Program-made: the position numbers and the translations under genes
The notes under the pieces: generated by a model
Database searches by the model: none
The model's input: the letters and a program-made list of their open reading frames with translations, nothing else
Told to the model about the DNA's origin: nothing
Source: Lindgomyces ingoldianus
Lineage: Eukaryota > Ascomycota > Dothideomycetes > Pleosporales > Lindgomycetaceae
Length of the DNA: 64,000 nucleotides
Direction: 5' to 3'
NCBI RefSeq assembly: GCF_010093535.1
Contig: NW_022985173.1
Span: 1,218,101 to 1,282,100 of the forward strand
Shown: positions 48,701 through 62,100 of the stretch, piece by piece
Layout: every line of letters starts with the position of its first letter
Numbering within the stretch: the first letter of the stretch is position 1

Positions 48701-51427
48701 AACAGCATGTACGCCTAGTGCTAAAGGCTATAGAAAAAGCAGGTCTGCAACTTAACATAAACAAATATAAGTTCTACTAATTAAAGGTTACATATTTAGG
48801 ATATGTAATCTCTATAGATAGTATCTAAATAAACCCTATTAAAGTTTAGACTATGCTAGATTAGTAATACCTAAAAGACATAAAAGATGTTTAAGCCTTT
48901 ATAAAATTTACTAACTTTTACTAATAATTTATTAATAACTTTTTACAGCTAGTAAGCCCTATAATTACACTTACTAAAAAAAAGGTTTAATTTAACTTTA
49001 ACCTAAATTACTAATAGTTCTTTAACTAGCTAAAGAAAGCTTTTACTAAAGCTCTAATACTCTACTACTTTAACTTTAAACTACTAATACTTATAGAAGC
49101 TAATGCCTTAGACTATATAGTAGCAGAAGTTCTCTCCTAGACTAAGCTAGACAGGACTATTAGGCCTATTACATACTTCTTAAAAAGAATAAGTTCTGCA
49201 GAAGGTAATTATAAAATCTATAATAAAAAATTACTTACTATAGTATACTGCTTTAAATAATAGCAACTTAAACTAGAAAGTGCAGCGCATCTAATATAAG
49301 TTCTATCTAACTATAAGAACTTACAGTACTTTGCAACTATAAAATAACTTAGCTACTAATAAGCCTATTAGTTTAAATACTTATTTTGTTTTAATTTTAA
49401 GATTACTTATTATCCTAGTTAAAATAGAGGGAAACTAGATGCCTTTATAAGGTAATTCTAAGACATCCTTACTTAGAAAGAAGTGTAAAAAGCTTAACAC
49501 TAAACTCTACTTTAACTTAAGCTATTTTTAAACCTTAACTTAAATAAAATAAATTAAATAATTAATTAAATTATTACTAATAAGTATCTAAATAATAAAT
49601 TTATCTAAGAAACCTTAAACCTGCTCTAAAACAGCGCTAGTTAGTTAAAAAAGGTAACACTAGCTAACTATAAAAACTAAAATAGTAAGCTATATTACTA
49701 TAACTAACTTATAATCTTTAATTCTAATAAACTAAAAATTAAACTACTTTAAATTATACACAACTTACTTATTAGAGGACACCTAGGCAAAGAAAAGACT
49801 CTTAACCTACTATAAAGAGAGTACTACTAGCCCCGCATGTTCTATACTGTACGCTAATACGTATTATGTTGCTATACTTGCTGTAAAGTAAAGGCCTCTT
49901 AAAAAAAGTATAATAGCCTGCTTAAACTACTTCTAATCCCTAAATAAGCTTAAAAAGACATATTAATTAATTTTGTTATAAACCTACTCTTATCTAAAAA
50001 GTACATAAATATTATAGTAGTTATTAATTACTTAACTAAGTATTAACACTTAATACTATGTTTCTTTATAACTGCCCCTAATATAGCCTAGTTATTCTAC
50101 TAATACGTATAAGTTTACTATAGCCTACTTAACATAATTATATTAGACAGAGGTACGCAGTTTGTCTTAGCCTTTTAAAACAAACTCTATAAATAGCTCT
50201 AAATTATCCTCTATCTATCTACAGCTTTTTACCTAGAGACTAACAGCTAGACTAAGAACATAAACGCTATAATAAAATAAGTCTTATAAGTGTACACAAA
50301 CTACTAGTAAGATAACTAGGTAAAATAGTTAGCTATAGCATAGTTTAAAGCTAATAACATAATATTTAAATTAACATAAGTATCTTTGTTCTTAGTAAAC
50401 TATAGATACTACCCCTAAATAAAATTTAAACTACTTATAAATACCCCCTAACTAACTTATTAATTTATATAAGTAATAGATGTAAATAGACTTATTAATA
50501 AAATTTAAAATATATCTAAATATGTTTATAAAGAGCTTACATAAGCTTAAGCTTTTTAATAAGAGTACATAAACTAATTCTAAACTCCTGCCCCTGCGTA
50601 TGCAGCTAGCAAGAAGGTCTAGCTAGACACTAAAAATATCTAAATAAACTAATAATTAAAGAAACTTAATTAGAAGAACTTTAGCCCCTTTACAGTAGCC
50701 TATATAGTCTTATTATACACTTACTAATTAACCCTACTTAACAGTATAAAGATACACCCTATGTTCTATATATTATTACTGCGCTAAGTAGCCCCTAAAT
50801 TTAACTATCTACCTAGACAGCTAAACTTACTACCTAAACTTATTATTATAAACAACAAACTAGAATACATTATAGAAGATGTTAAATAAATTTAGTTTAA
50901 TAAAAAGAAACATATCTATAAATACTTTATAAAATAGACTAGATATAATAAACTGTTGTAGGAACCTGTAGAAGCTTTATAAGAGAACTCTATAGTAACC
51001 TAATTTTACGCCTAATACTTATCTAAACTAAACTTATACCCTAATAAAGACAACTTAATGCTAGAACTACTAATGTAAAGGATTCCTTTTCTAATAAGGG
51101 GGAGAGTACTGTTACAGTATCCTCTCTAGATCCTAGACATAACTGTATTAGACATGTACTAAAGTATTATTAGTGCACATCTAACATAAACATAACATAA
51201 CATAGACATAAACTTAAGCATAAACTACTTTAACACTAACTAAACTTAGAACAGGCTTAATTTATACCTAAAGTGCTTAGACTTCTAAGCTAAGTATTTA
51301 ATTACTAATTTCTTTCTAAACCTTCCTGTTCCTTACACAACGTCTTGTACCTACCATGATACCTCACGTAGTAATTGAACTAGACCTCTGTGAAGCTCTA
51401 TAACCTTACTCGTGCACAATCGTGACA
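45763..51427 (+). mobile_element. Ty3/gypsy retrotransposon, family 2, copy C (full length, RIP-degraded)
   Basis: Uninterrupted 5,665-bp copy with 318-bp LTRs at 45,763-46,080 and 51,110-51,427, flanked by ATTCT (45,758-45,762; 51,428-51,432). It is inserted near the 3' end of the family-3 element. Reverse-transcriptase box 'CTMYINNILIYS' at 48,645-48,681; integrase 'ILDRGTQFV' at about 50,136-50,165. This copy shows the undisturbed order and serves as reference for copies A and B. Gln codons as TAG/TAA and Asp as Asn are pervasive. Confidence 0.9.
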
Positions 51428-51715
51428 ATTCTAAACTTTTTAAGGTAAGTATATTCTAAGCTACTCTAGCGTAATCTAGCGCAAAGGGGTGCTAACAAGC
51501 TTTAATAGTCCTATCCTACCCTGCTTGCGCCTGCCTGTCACCTAATCTGCTCTTAGCTTCTTCCCTTATGCTTAACTTTACTTAACAACTCTAAAATAGA
51601 CTTTTATAGCCTACTCTGTTGCAATCTAGCTATAGTTTCCTTTAAAGAAAATTAATTAGCCTTTACTAACATAAACTTGCGCTCTAACAACCCTTGTGTT
51701 TAATGCGTTAACAAA

Positions 51716-52620
51716 ATGTCCTATAAAGGCATTATAGATAAAAGTAGTAGCTGTTATATGCTTATAGATAATAAGTTATGTTATAGCATAAAGAAAAAAG
51801 AAATTAAGTACACTAAGTGTGCTTATTGCCTTAAATCTAGTAAGAAGTGCTTTAAGGTGTGTATTCTAGCTCCTTTTAGCGTATTTACGCGCAGTCTGTC
51901 TAGGCTAACTCTAGATAGCTCCCTATTACCTTTAAACTTAAACAACAGGCTTTTAAGAATGCTGTGCTTAACATTTTAGCCCCTATTAATCTACTTAACT
52001 TTACTTAGTTAGCGCAGGCTAATGTAATAGTTATGTTGTAAGTAAACACTATTATTTAGTTTTTTTAGGTGTAAGTCTTTCTGTTGCAGCATAATCTAGC
52101 TTAATTAGCCCTGTTCTAGCTCTTAATAGTTTACAGTAAAAATAAAATCCTGTACAACAACTATCTGTACGCGCACAGTGGCGTTATGGGCAAAATTGCT
52201 AAGACTAGAGTTGTTTTTAAGAAGCGTGCCTGCTCTAAAGCTAATATTGCTAAGAAAGAGAAGAAGAAGCGTAAGGCGCTTAAAAAGGACTCTAATAAAG
52301 ATAAAGCTGCAATAACTCTATCTAAGAAGGTAGATATGCGCTATTCTTAACTATTCTAGCGCTAACTAGCATAATAGAAGAAATATAGTGTTAAAAGTGT
52401 CTGTGTTACTAAAGCTAAGCAATGTTATTGCGTTAATGCTGCTAAAGCTGCTAATGTAATCTACTACGTCTCTAAAAAGCATAATAAGGCTAACAATATT
52501 AGAAATAAGGCTAGTTAGGATTAAACCTTAGCTAAAAAGAGGTAGCTAACTAGGTATAATAAGAAATATCCTAATAGTTGTTCTGCTGTCGCAAATTCAC
52601 CTACAGAGGACCTTAATGTC
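51716..52620 (+). pseudogene. Cys-rich then Lys-rich ORF remnant, antisense within the family-3 gypsy element
   Basis: An 87-codon open frame (51,716-51,979) contains 'KCAYCLKSSKKCFKV'. In other frames the same strand continues with a strikingly basic stretch at about 52,175-52,350 ('KTRVVFKKRACSKANIAKK', 'KEKKKRKALKKDSNKDK') and again to about 52,615 ('KKHNKANNIRNKAS'). It runs opposite to gag-pol, between the end of pol and the 3' LTR. Function unknown; a nucleic-acid-binding product would fit its composition. It is less RIP-altered than neighbouring pol. Confidence 0.4.
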
Positions 52621-55600
52621 TAATCTAGGGCCCTAATGGCATAATCTAGTGTGATCTGGCGCATCCTATAGTAAAAATAGTTAAGAATGTATAGTATAGT
52701 GTAGTTTTAAGTTCTTTAGCTTAAGCTTCTTTCTTCTTTTTTTAATAAAGTTAAATACCCTTGCGTTATATCCCTTAGACTTAAAGTGTAACTATCTTAG
52801 TAGTAATAAATTAATCTGCCTTTAGCTTACTTACTTTACAGCTCTTTTATTCTAAAAATCTTAGAATGTCCTTCTAGACTTAAACTCTGCTCTTTTCTTG
52901 CTAGTATAGGTTATTTTAGGCTAGAATGTTTATTTCTTCTACATAATAGATTTTTCTAAGTTAAAATAACTCTCTTCTTAACTCTAGCAAGCTATTTTAT
53001 GCTAGAATAGCTTTACTTAGTCTAACTAAGGAATCTTAGGTCTAAATAGGCTATGTTGTCTTTCTATTCCTATAGCGCTATTAAACACCTTTTGTTAAAA
53101 AAACCTTAAGTAAAAAAAAAATAAAGTAAAAGTAGCTATACTTAATCTATTAAGTTACTTCCCTTTTTTTAAGAAGTTTAACTTAAACTAGCATAATTTA
53201 ATTTTTTGCTATGTATTTCTTTACTTTTTTAGAACACTTTTAATGCGTTTAAGCTAATGTTAGGTCTAAGTTCCTATAAGTTCTTTTTAAATAGATAACT
53301 TTTTTATTTTATAAGATATTCTTATACTCTAACTAAATTCTGTCTTTAGTTAAGTATTTTCTTTATATAGTACACATTATCCCTTATAGCGCGTAGAGTG
53401 TCTATAATTAGTTTTAATTGTAACTTAAGACACCCTTTCTAAGTATATAGCTCTAAGAGTAAGACATAGAACACTAGATAAACTTCTTCTAGATTAGGTA
53501 GGTCTACTTTGTACACCTCTGTGCTAATCTAGGCTATAACTTTCCCTAGTCTTAAAAACTTCTAGTCTAACTTTTTCTTTAGCCTTATTAATTTTATGTG
53601 TTTATTAAAGACTAATACCTTATTTTTTACTTATAGCTGTATATGCTTCTGTTGTTTGTCTATATACTTTTTTTAATACATATTTGTAGCAATAATTTTC
53701 TAGCAGCATTCTAACTATAGAGCAAGTGCTTTTGCAGCAACTCTGTTTACTATGTGTGATTCCCCCTAACCTAGAAGTTCTCTAGGCTAATCTAGCCCTC
53801 TTAGGTTTGCTCTGTAGTATGCTTAGAAAGAAGTAACTTTTATAGTCACGTGTACGCTATTGTTGTACATAAACTCTACTATTAGTAACTACATTACTTA
53901 ATTATCTTGTTCTAGGCAACAGTAACATCTAAAGTACTATTCTAGGGTTTAGTTTTGTCTTTTAGTCTGCTTATTAGTCTTAGGATAGTAGGCTAACAAG
54001 AGAATTCTTTATATGCTAAAGTAGTAACAAAAACTATCTTAGTACTTTAAGTTTATTATTAGCTTTTAATTAGAAATAATGTTTTTTAAAACTTTATAAA
54101 AGTAAATAACTTTTTTTAACTAAACTTTTACTAAGTCTAAAGCCTCTTAATTAGCTCTAGCTAGCATGTAGTAGGCTATCTTAGTAAGATAGTCTACTAT
54201 TATAAGAATTACATTATATACTAACTCTAAGTATTTATAAGGGGGCAGCTGCGTTATAAAATTCATTATAACATCCTACTAGAGCCTATTAGGCAGTGGC
54301 AAAGGGTGAAGGAGCCTATATAGGCAGTGTTGTAGAGCTACTAATTGTCTACACTTTAGGTAGTTGTTATAGTACACTTCTATGTTCTTTCTAAGCCCTT
54401 TTTAATTATATTAATGTATAATCTTTTTAAGTGTCTTTTTTACACTAAAGTGGCCTACTAATAAGCTGTTATAGCACTTCTAAAACACTTCTGCCTTCTC
54501 TTAGTCTGTTATTAGGGTCTTTTTTCTTGTATTAGCTATAGCATGTTGTTCTAGCCTATTCTAGGGATAAGTGTCTTTATTAAGGTTCTTTTTATTCTTT
54601 ATTTTACTCTTAGTGTTTAATAAGTCTATTTTATTATAGTCTTCTCTAATACTTAACATAAGGTTTTTATTATTGTCCTTTTTTAGTTCTTTGCCTATAG
54701 CTCTTTTAAAATCTAGCTGTTTTAGCCTTTATTTTTTTTTAAAGTAGTCTCTAGCTAAGCCTAAAGAATTTTAAAAACATGTAATAGCTATAACTATTAA
54801 TTCTTTATTATAATTTTATTAATTTAAAAAGTTGCGCATATTTATTACATACGCTATATTCTTCTTCTTAAAAGGCTATTATAACTTCTTAATGTAGTTA
54901 GGTCTTCTTAAGAGTCTATCTACTAGGTTTAGCTTCTCTAGACAGTGCGTAATAATAAAATTGTATTCTGTTATCCTTTTATAAGCTTAGACCTGCTAGT
55001 AGTTTAAAGTTTTAGTTTTTATAAACTAGCAAAGATTATTATAGTTTATAAAGAGTTTAAATAGTAGACTCTAAAGGTAATGTTGCTAATATGCTAAACT
55101 TTTATTAATAGTAAGTAACTCTTTGTTATAAGTATTATAATTATACTTAGCTTTACTTATCTTTTTTAAGAAAAAGCTAATTAGCCTTTATTAAGCCCCT
55201 TTAGTCTTATCTAAGACTAATTAGCTTAAAATGCTATAGATTGCGCCCTCTAAGGCATTAACTTCTACCTTAGTTTTTTTTATTAGCATTAAAATAAGCT
55301 AATATAGAAACTTTAAAGAATAAGTTTTAAAGCTTTTAAAAGGCTGCTCTGCCCTTAGAACTAATATTAAGCTTCTAACTTTCTTCCTGCCTTTGCTTTT
55401 AACTACCCTTTGCTATGTCTAGGCCCTTCTAGGTTAGCTTAGTAAGAGGTAGGGTAATTAAGGAGAAGTTAGCAATAAACTACTTATAGTAGTTTATAAA
55501 CTCTATAAAAACGCAAATATTCTAAACAGTCTTTAGCATTAGCTACTTCTAGATTGTCTTAATTCTTAAAGGGTTAACTTTAACTTCTTTTAGGTAAACT

Positions 55601-58413
55601 ATGTACTCTAGGTACTTAGTCTTTTATGTGTAAAATTTACACTTACTAAGTTTTAAAAAAAGCTTTACTTTATGTAATCTTTATAGCACCTTCTTAACAC
55701 AAATAACTTGTTCCTTTTCTGTGTTAGAATAGACTAGAATATTGTTAAGGTACACAATACACGTTACATTAACTAACCCTGCTAGGGCCTAGTTAATATA
55801 AGCCTAGAAAGCTGCAGGAGCATTAGTAAGACTAAAAGGCATAACTTAGTACTTAAAATAACTATATTAAGTCTAGAATGCTGTCTTCTACTTATCTTTT
55901 TTGCAAATATGTAACATATAGTACACATTATAGATATCTAGCTTTATATACTACTTTGCCTTCCTAAGTTTCTTAAGAGATTCTAAGATAAGTAGTAGTA
56001 GGTAATAATTTTTTATTATAATCTAGTTTAGGCCTTTATAATCTATATAAAGCTTTAACCTTTTATCCTTCTTCTTTATAAATAAGATTAGAGCTCTTAT
56101 AAAAAACTTAAACCTCTAAATTTACCCTCTTTGCAGATAATTATTAATATATTTATAAAAATGCTGTAACTTGTACTTTAATAAGCTATATAGTAGTTAG
56201 TAAGAAGGCTTTATCCCTTTCTCTAGCTTAATAGCTAGATTTTATAGGCTATGTAGTAGTACTTCTAACATCTTATTAGACTTAACTATGTCTGCATATT
56301 TTTTATACTTTAGTTTTAACTTAAGCTTTATAGGTCTTAAAGAATCTTTAGTGTTATTAGACAGCACGCTACAGACATAGACATCTGTACTAGAACTCTA
56401 CATAGTTTACTTAAACTCTGCTGCGTCTTCTAAGGCTACCTTAGTGTACTTTAGCACACTATAGTTCTTTACACTCTTAAACAACATATGTCTTATATAA
56501 AAGTTTAACTTTAGATTAAACTAATTAATCTAAGGTAAACCTAAATATATTAAAGGTTCTTTTAGGTCTATTACTATAAACAGTATCTTATAAGTCTAAA
56601 CTCTTTCTTAGAAGTCTATAATCTTTATGTTTATAACTATAAAGCTATAGACAGTAAAGTCTAATCTATTAAGTGCCTTTAGAAAGACACCTAGCAGGGG
56701 CTTAATCTTAAGATCCTGCTCTTTAGCTATTATAGCAGACAGGATGTTTAATTAAGCTCTTCTATCTACTACAGCTTAAAGGTCTTCTAATAACTCTATG
56801 CTTACTATTACTAATAATAAAGTTAACCTCTTTAAGTATAATAAGTTTTAAAGGTTTTTAAGCTCCTTTTTATTACTTACTAGGGCAATATAGGCTAGGA
56901 GGAAGAAGCTTAGTTCTTCTAGCTCTACCTTTTTCTCTTTTACTTATTCTTATTAGACTTATCCTTGTCTTTGTCTTTTATAGGATAATTTAGGGAAATA
57001 TAACCTAGCTACTTATAATTCTAGTAAGTAACCTTTATTTTATTAAATTTTTACCTTTTTTTAGCCTCTTTTTAGCTTAGAGGCTTTTTTTATTCTTTTT
57101 TAAGCTTCTTTAGGTCCTTATTAGCTAGAGGTAAAGTAGAACGCCTTTATGTTCCCTTCTTCTTTAACTTTAGCCCTTTTCCCTTCTACAGGCAGCAGTA
57201 GGATATGTTGCTCTGCTCTTTTACTTAAGCTAGTGTCTTTTACTTACTTTATAGGATATATGTTAGATTACGCTTAATCTTGTTAAATAGTGCGCTACTA
57301 AAGTCTACTGTTATCTTATCTAGGCTCTTCTTATTAACTTTAGTCTATAATAGCCTAAGGTAGGCTAGAAGTTTAGTTAGAGACTAGTTAGGTTATTATT
57401 TATAGTTCTTTATAGCATTATAAGCTACTTTTTTTTGTTCTACTAGAGTACTTAATGCATTAAGCATCTTATTTTTAAAATTTTTATTATGTTAGTAACT
57501 ATAATAAGTTAATAAGCTTTAAATAAGTGTAGTGTGTCTCTTATAGTAATTATAGTGTCTTATTAATGTATTATAGGCTAAAAGAGATTTTCTGTAATTT
57601 CTAAGTAAAGCTTAATAAACTCTTTTAGTAATAGTCCTTATTATCCCTACACTACTAGTTGTAGTCTGCTTTATTCTTCTTTTTATATTAGTGCAGCAGT
57701 TTAGAACGCAGTAGGTTTGCTTAGTCTTAGGTAAGTTTTAGTATAATAATGTTTAATGCTTTAGTTAGCAACTTATTAAGTGTGTTTATATTGCCTGCCT
57801 TAAATTAACAACAGATTTCTATTATCTTAGCTAGTTTTTACGCTTCTTGCTGCTCTTGCAGCTAGGCGCAGGCTTCTGCTAAAGCCTAATTCGCGGGGGT
57901 GGACTGTGCGTTGCTTAGTCCTGCACTGGCCCTTTTAACCCCTTCTAGGCCCTAAACACCTTCTAGATAGCTTAACAAGCCTAATCTATAGGGATTTCTA
58001 TTATCCCTTTTACTTATCTCTTGCTCTGTTTCTCCCTGCGTTAGTGTTAACTCTAGTTAAGTATTACTAAAAGCAGTAGTCTTAGCTAGCTTTTTAGGTA
58101 ATTTTTAAGCGCTAGTTGCATCTAATTCTTCTCTAGCGTTTTACTTTAACACTATTACATAGGAATGTTGCCCTTAAGCGGTATACTAGCTTGTAGAGCA
58201 ATTTAAATGTAAAGATAGGATAGTAAGTAGCATAGATAGCACTAAGAGCAAGCTTTTAGAGAAAGATAGGAGTGTATTATAAGAGAGACAAATTGCTGCT
58301 AAGCTTCGCTTGTTAGGATTTATGCTTATATACAAAGCACAGGTCATACGACCTCCAAACAGGTCAGGTGAGGCCATACTGGCCCGTTCTGGGACATCCG
58401 GCCTTACACTTAT

Positions 58414-59191
58414 AATATAAAAAGAAGAAACACTTTTACTATTTTAAAGTAAACTATTAACTACACCTAACATTCTAATATTAAACCTATTATAAATTAA
58501 TTTTAGAAGGTTTCTAGTAATACCTCTAAGGCAGTATACTATTTAAGTGCACCCTGACCTGCACCTATGTTAGTACCCTAATCCACCCTAGCTACCTACT
58601 AACAACCTAGCTAGACACCTGCCTCTAAAAGACAGACAACTTCTAGCAACTATTATAATTATAGTAAACTAGAACATTTTACTAGCAATTATTTTATCTC
58701 TAGAGTATAAAAAATTAAGGTAGAGTAATAAAAATCTAAAGAAAAGTTTATAAATATAAATAATTATAACCTAAACTTTTCTTAAATAAGAAATAAAAAC
58801 GCCTAAAGAAACTTTTTATTTTAGGCTTAAATAAGTATAACTTAGTAAATATTAACTTATTACACTTATTTAGAGGAAAACATTTTTAAGTCCTTACTAT
58901 TTTATGCTTAAAAGGCATTAGAGTTTAATTAAATTCTTTAGTTAATACTAGCGCACATAGTTTTCTATTTATTAACTTAATAATTACTAAGTTTTTATTT
59001 TAATGCCTTTATGTCTCTATCTAGCGTTTACTTTTTAAAGTTATAGTTAAAGGCTTTTAAGACTAAATCTAAGTTCCTGTCTACTAGTATATCTACTTGC
59101 ACATGTAAATTAATAGTAGAAGCATCTAAAACTGCCCCTTTATAATTATAAACCTTAGCTTATAGAATTATATTATTAGCATTAAATAGCT
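58414..59191. other. AT-rich repeat-like DNA, unidentified
   Basis: Continues 44,956-45,238 after removal of the family-3 element. A patch at about 58,540-58,640 has normal composition. No motif was recognised with confidence. Confidence 0.35.
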
Positions 59192-62100
59192 ATGTTGTCT
59201 GTACGCAGCAGCAGCGTCGCGGCCTGGATACAAGCGATCACGCACGAGCAGGATCACGTATCTATGTCACATGATGCTCGTGCGCGAACCTCTGTGCGCG
59301 AACATCTAGATATCCCCCTTTTTCTCTATATAGAGGAAAAACAAGAAGCAATTAACACTAGTTACCTAACACCTCTGTGCAATGTTTACACTGTGTAAAC
59401 CTCTCTGTCTTATACACATTTACTAACACTAAGTGCTAGCTAGTAGAGAGTCTATTTAACACTAATTAGTAGTTTAAATACTATAAGAAAGGAAAGTCTT
59501 TTTATACCTTTTTATTTAAAAGTTTATGTATAAAAAGAATTCTTTTTTTTACTACTTTAACTATAAATTAGTAAGAGTAAAGACAGAGTCTAATTTATAT
59601 GTAAGTAGCTATAAATTTTTATTTAGTTACTTAAGTAAAAGCAAGAAACCTGTCTATATAATACTATTTAAAAGTATTATATAAATAGTAGTGCTTATTT
59701 AACACTAAAAGGTCTATTTTATCTTTTTATATAAAGCTGTTTAAAGGTAGTGTATAATAAGAAGTAAAACAGCGCGCAATAACGCATAATTAACTACTAT
59801 AAAGCAACAAGTAACGCTAGCTTTATCTATAACTAGCTAAAATAATATATTAACATATAACTAATATATACTTTTTATAGGTATCTTAGTAAAGACCCTA
59901 GTAAAGTAAATAAATATTAAAAATTAAGTAAATAAAATTAAACTATTAAATAACACACTTAAAAAAAAGCTTAATTTATACATAGCTAACTTAATTATAA
60001 AACTCTACATGTTAAGCATAACAGACATATATATACTTAAGAACTTTTAGAATAACTTTATAAAGTAAAAGCTTATACACTTTAAAGATCTTAGCTAACT
60101 ATTTCTATAAAAACTAATTACTACTTTATAGAATAAAAGCATTAGCTTTAAAAAGAACATAATAAAGGCTACTACACTATATAAACTTATAAAAAAAGAA
60201 CACATGTTTACTATTTTACTAAAGCATTATATAAAACTATTACTACTATTACTAGTCTTAACATAACAAAGGATGTCTTTATATAAATTACCTATAAACT
60301 TAATACTTCCTCTATAATTAGTATAACTACTTTATAATAGCTTACTGTACAAGAGCATAACTAGGCAGCTACATATTCCTGTAGCTACAGCTCTACATAA
60401 GATTCCCTAAAGCTTATACCTACTACATATAATTTAATTACTGTATAATTTATACTAACTTCTATCTATATAAGATATTATAGCAGAGAACTTTACGCCT
60501 AAGAAAGTTGTATAATTTTAAAAAGCATAAAGAAAGAAAAATAACTACATAAAGCAACTATATAATATCTTAGCTAATAAGGCTATAGTATTTATTAAGC
60601 TCTGCTAACACCTTGCTATCTTTAAGGCATTATATATAAGCATTTTTTTTAATATTCTTAAAAAGCGCACACACATGTTCTACTTTTATAATATTAGTCT
60701 AAAATAATTATAGAAGTTACTATATAAGCAGCTTAGTAATTACTTTAATACTAATGTAAACTATAACTAGTATTAGACAGATTAAATAATAATAAGCTTT
60801 ACATAAAGTAAGTAAAAAAACTTTATAAAAACCTTATATAAAGCTTTTAAAGCTATAATTAATAAACTTACTTTTATATAAAAAGCTTTTAGTCTATAAT
60901 TCTAAGGTAAGATACTGCTTTACACTGCTATTATATAAGTATACTAAAAGCAACTTAAACTTAAATAAGTAATATTCTTAATTAAGCCTATATGTAAAGC
61001 ACTGTATAGTAACCTTTGTTTAGCACTTTAGGTTATAATTAATTAATAGAATAATAGATTTATAAATAAATCCTAAAACATGTACTATACTAATAAGTAA
61101 TATAGCTTACTATGTACACATAGCTATTAACAACATAGAAGAAGCCTAAGGGGATATAAAAGATTATTTAAACTATAGTCCTTTACATAATTAAAGCAAT
61201 GCTTTATTTATTATAAAAAAAAATATTAGTTAATAAATTATCTTTATATAAATTAATTTTATGTAAAACACTAATATATCTTTTTATATAAAGAATTCTA
61301 TAACAAGACACTAATGTGTAAGAAGGTAAATGTGTATATTTAAAAGTTTAAAAGTAAACTAAAGTAAAAAAAAGAGAAGTTACATAATAATAATAACCTA
61401 AATAAAAAAAAAAGTAAGAAAATTATTAACTACTTTACTAATGCTACATTTCTTTACTGCGCAACTGCAGAGGACATCTATAGCCTAGAACCTAAAGAAT
61501 ACGCAGAATAGTTTATCCTTAAAGATTAATACTGTACAGTATACTAAAGTAAACTATAGGATACTAGCGCAGTAAGAATTTTTACTATAAGGAAGTTATA
61601 ACTTAAAGCATACCTGCAAGAATTCTTTTATATAAAAGTAAACTAAAAACTAAGAAAAAAAAGTATTAGCTTTAAAAAATAAAAATTAATAGAATTAATT
61701 AGTACTATATAAATTACTAACTTAGTTAGTAATATAACATATTACATCTTAGACACTCTAACACTGTTCCTACTATCTCTAGCAGATGTAGACTAAATAG
61801 GTGCGTACTTTAATAACATTTTAAATGTTATTATACATAAAGATAAAACTACTATTCTTATTATATAAAAATAAAGACACTTTTTTTTAAATGTTAGTAA
61901 GAAAGAATTTATGTTTTTCTTTACTAAATTAGAATTTTACTGCTTCTACTACTAATTTAGACACCCTTGCATAGAGAGACTTTAGAAGATGCTAACTAGC
62001 GCTAGCTACAACATTAATGCTGCAGTGCTAGAAGAGATTAAGAAATTCTGCCACCTCTACTAATTATATAACTAGGCCCTGCAAAGATTTAAGTTTATAA

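Larger units (their letters stand above)
45239..58408 (-). mobile_element. Ty3/gypsy retrotransposon, family 3 (interrupted, RIP-degraded)
   Basis: LTRs of 201 bp at 45,239-45,439 (3') and 58,208-58,408 (5'), flanked by CTTAT (45,234-45,238; 58,409-58,413). A C-run after the left LTR is the minus-strand polypurine tract. Net length without the nested family-2 copy is about 7.5 kb. Minus-strand remnants in order: gag about 57,300-58,140; a CCHC zinc knuckle at about 56,985-57,032 whose Cys and His codons read Tyr; reverse-transcriptase box 'VYLNNILVYS' at about 55,725-55,757 (consensus YLDD). No open frame. The LTRs keep much higher G+C than the interior. Confidence 0.88.

Noticed and set aside
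58186..58377. Minus-strand ORF of 63 codons
   Set aside because: It lies inside the 201-bp LTR of the family-3 element; chance frame.
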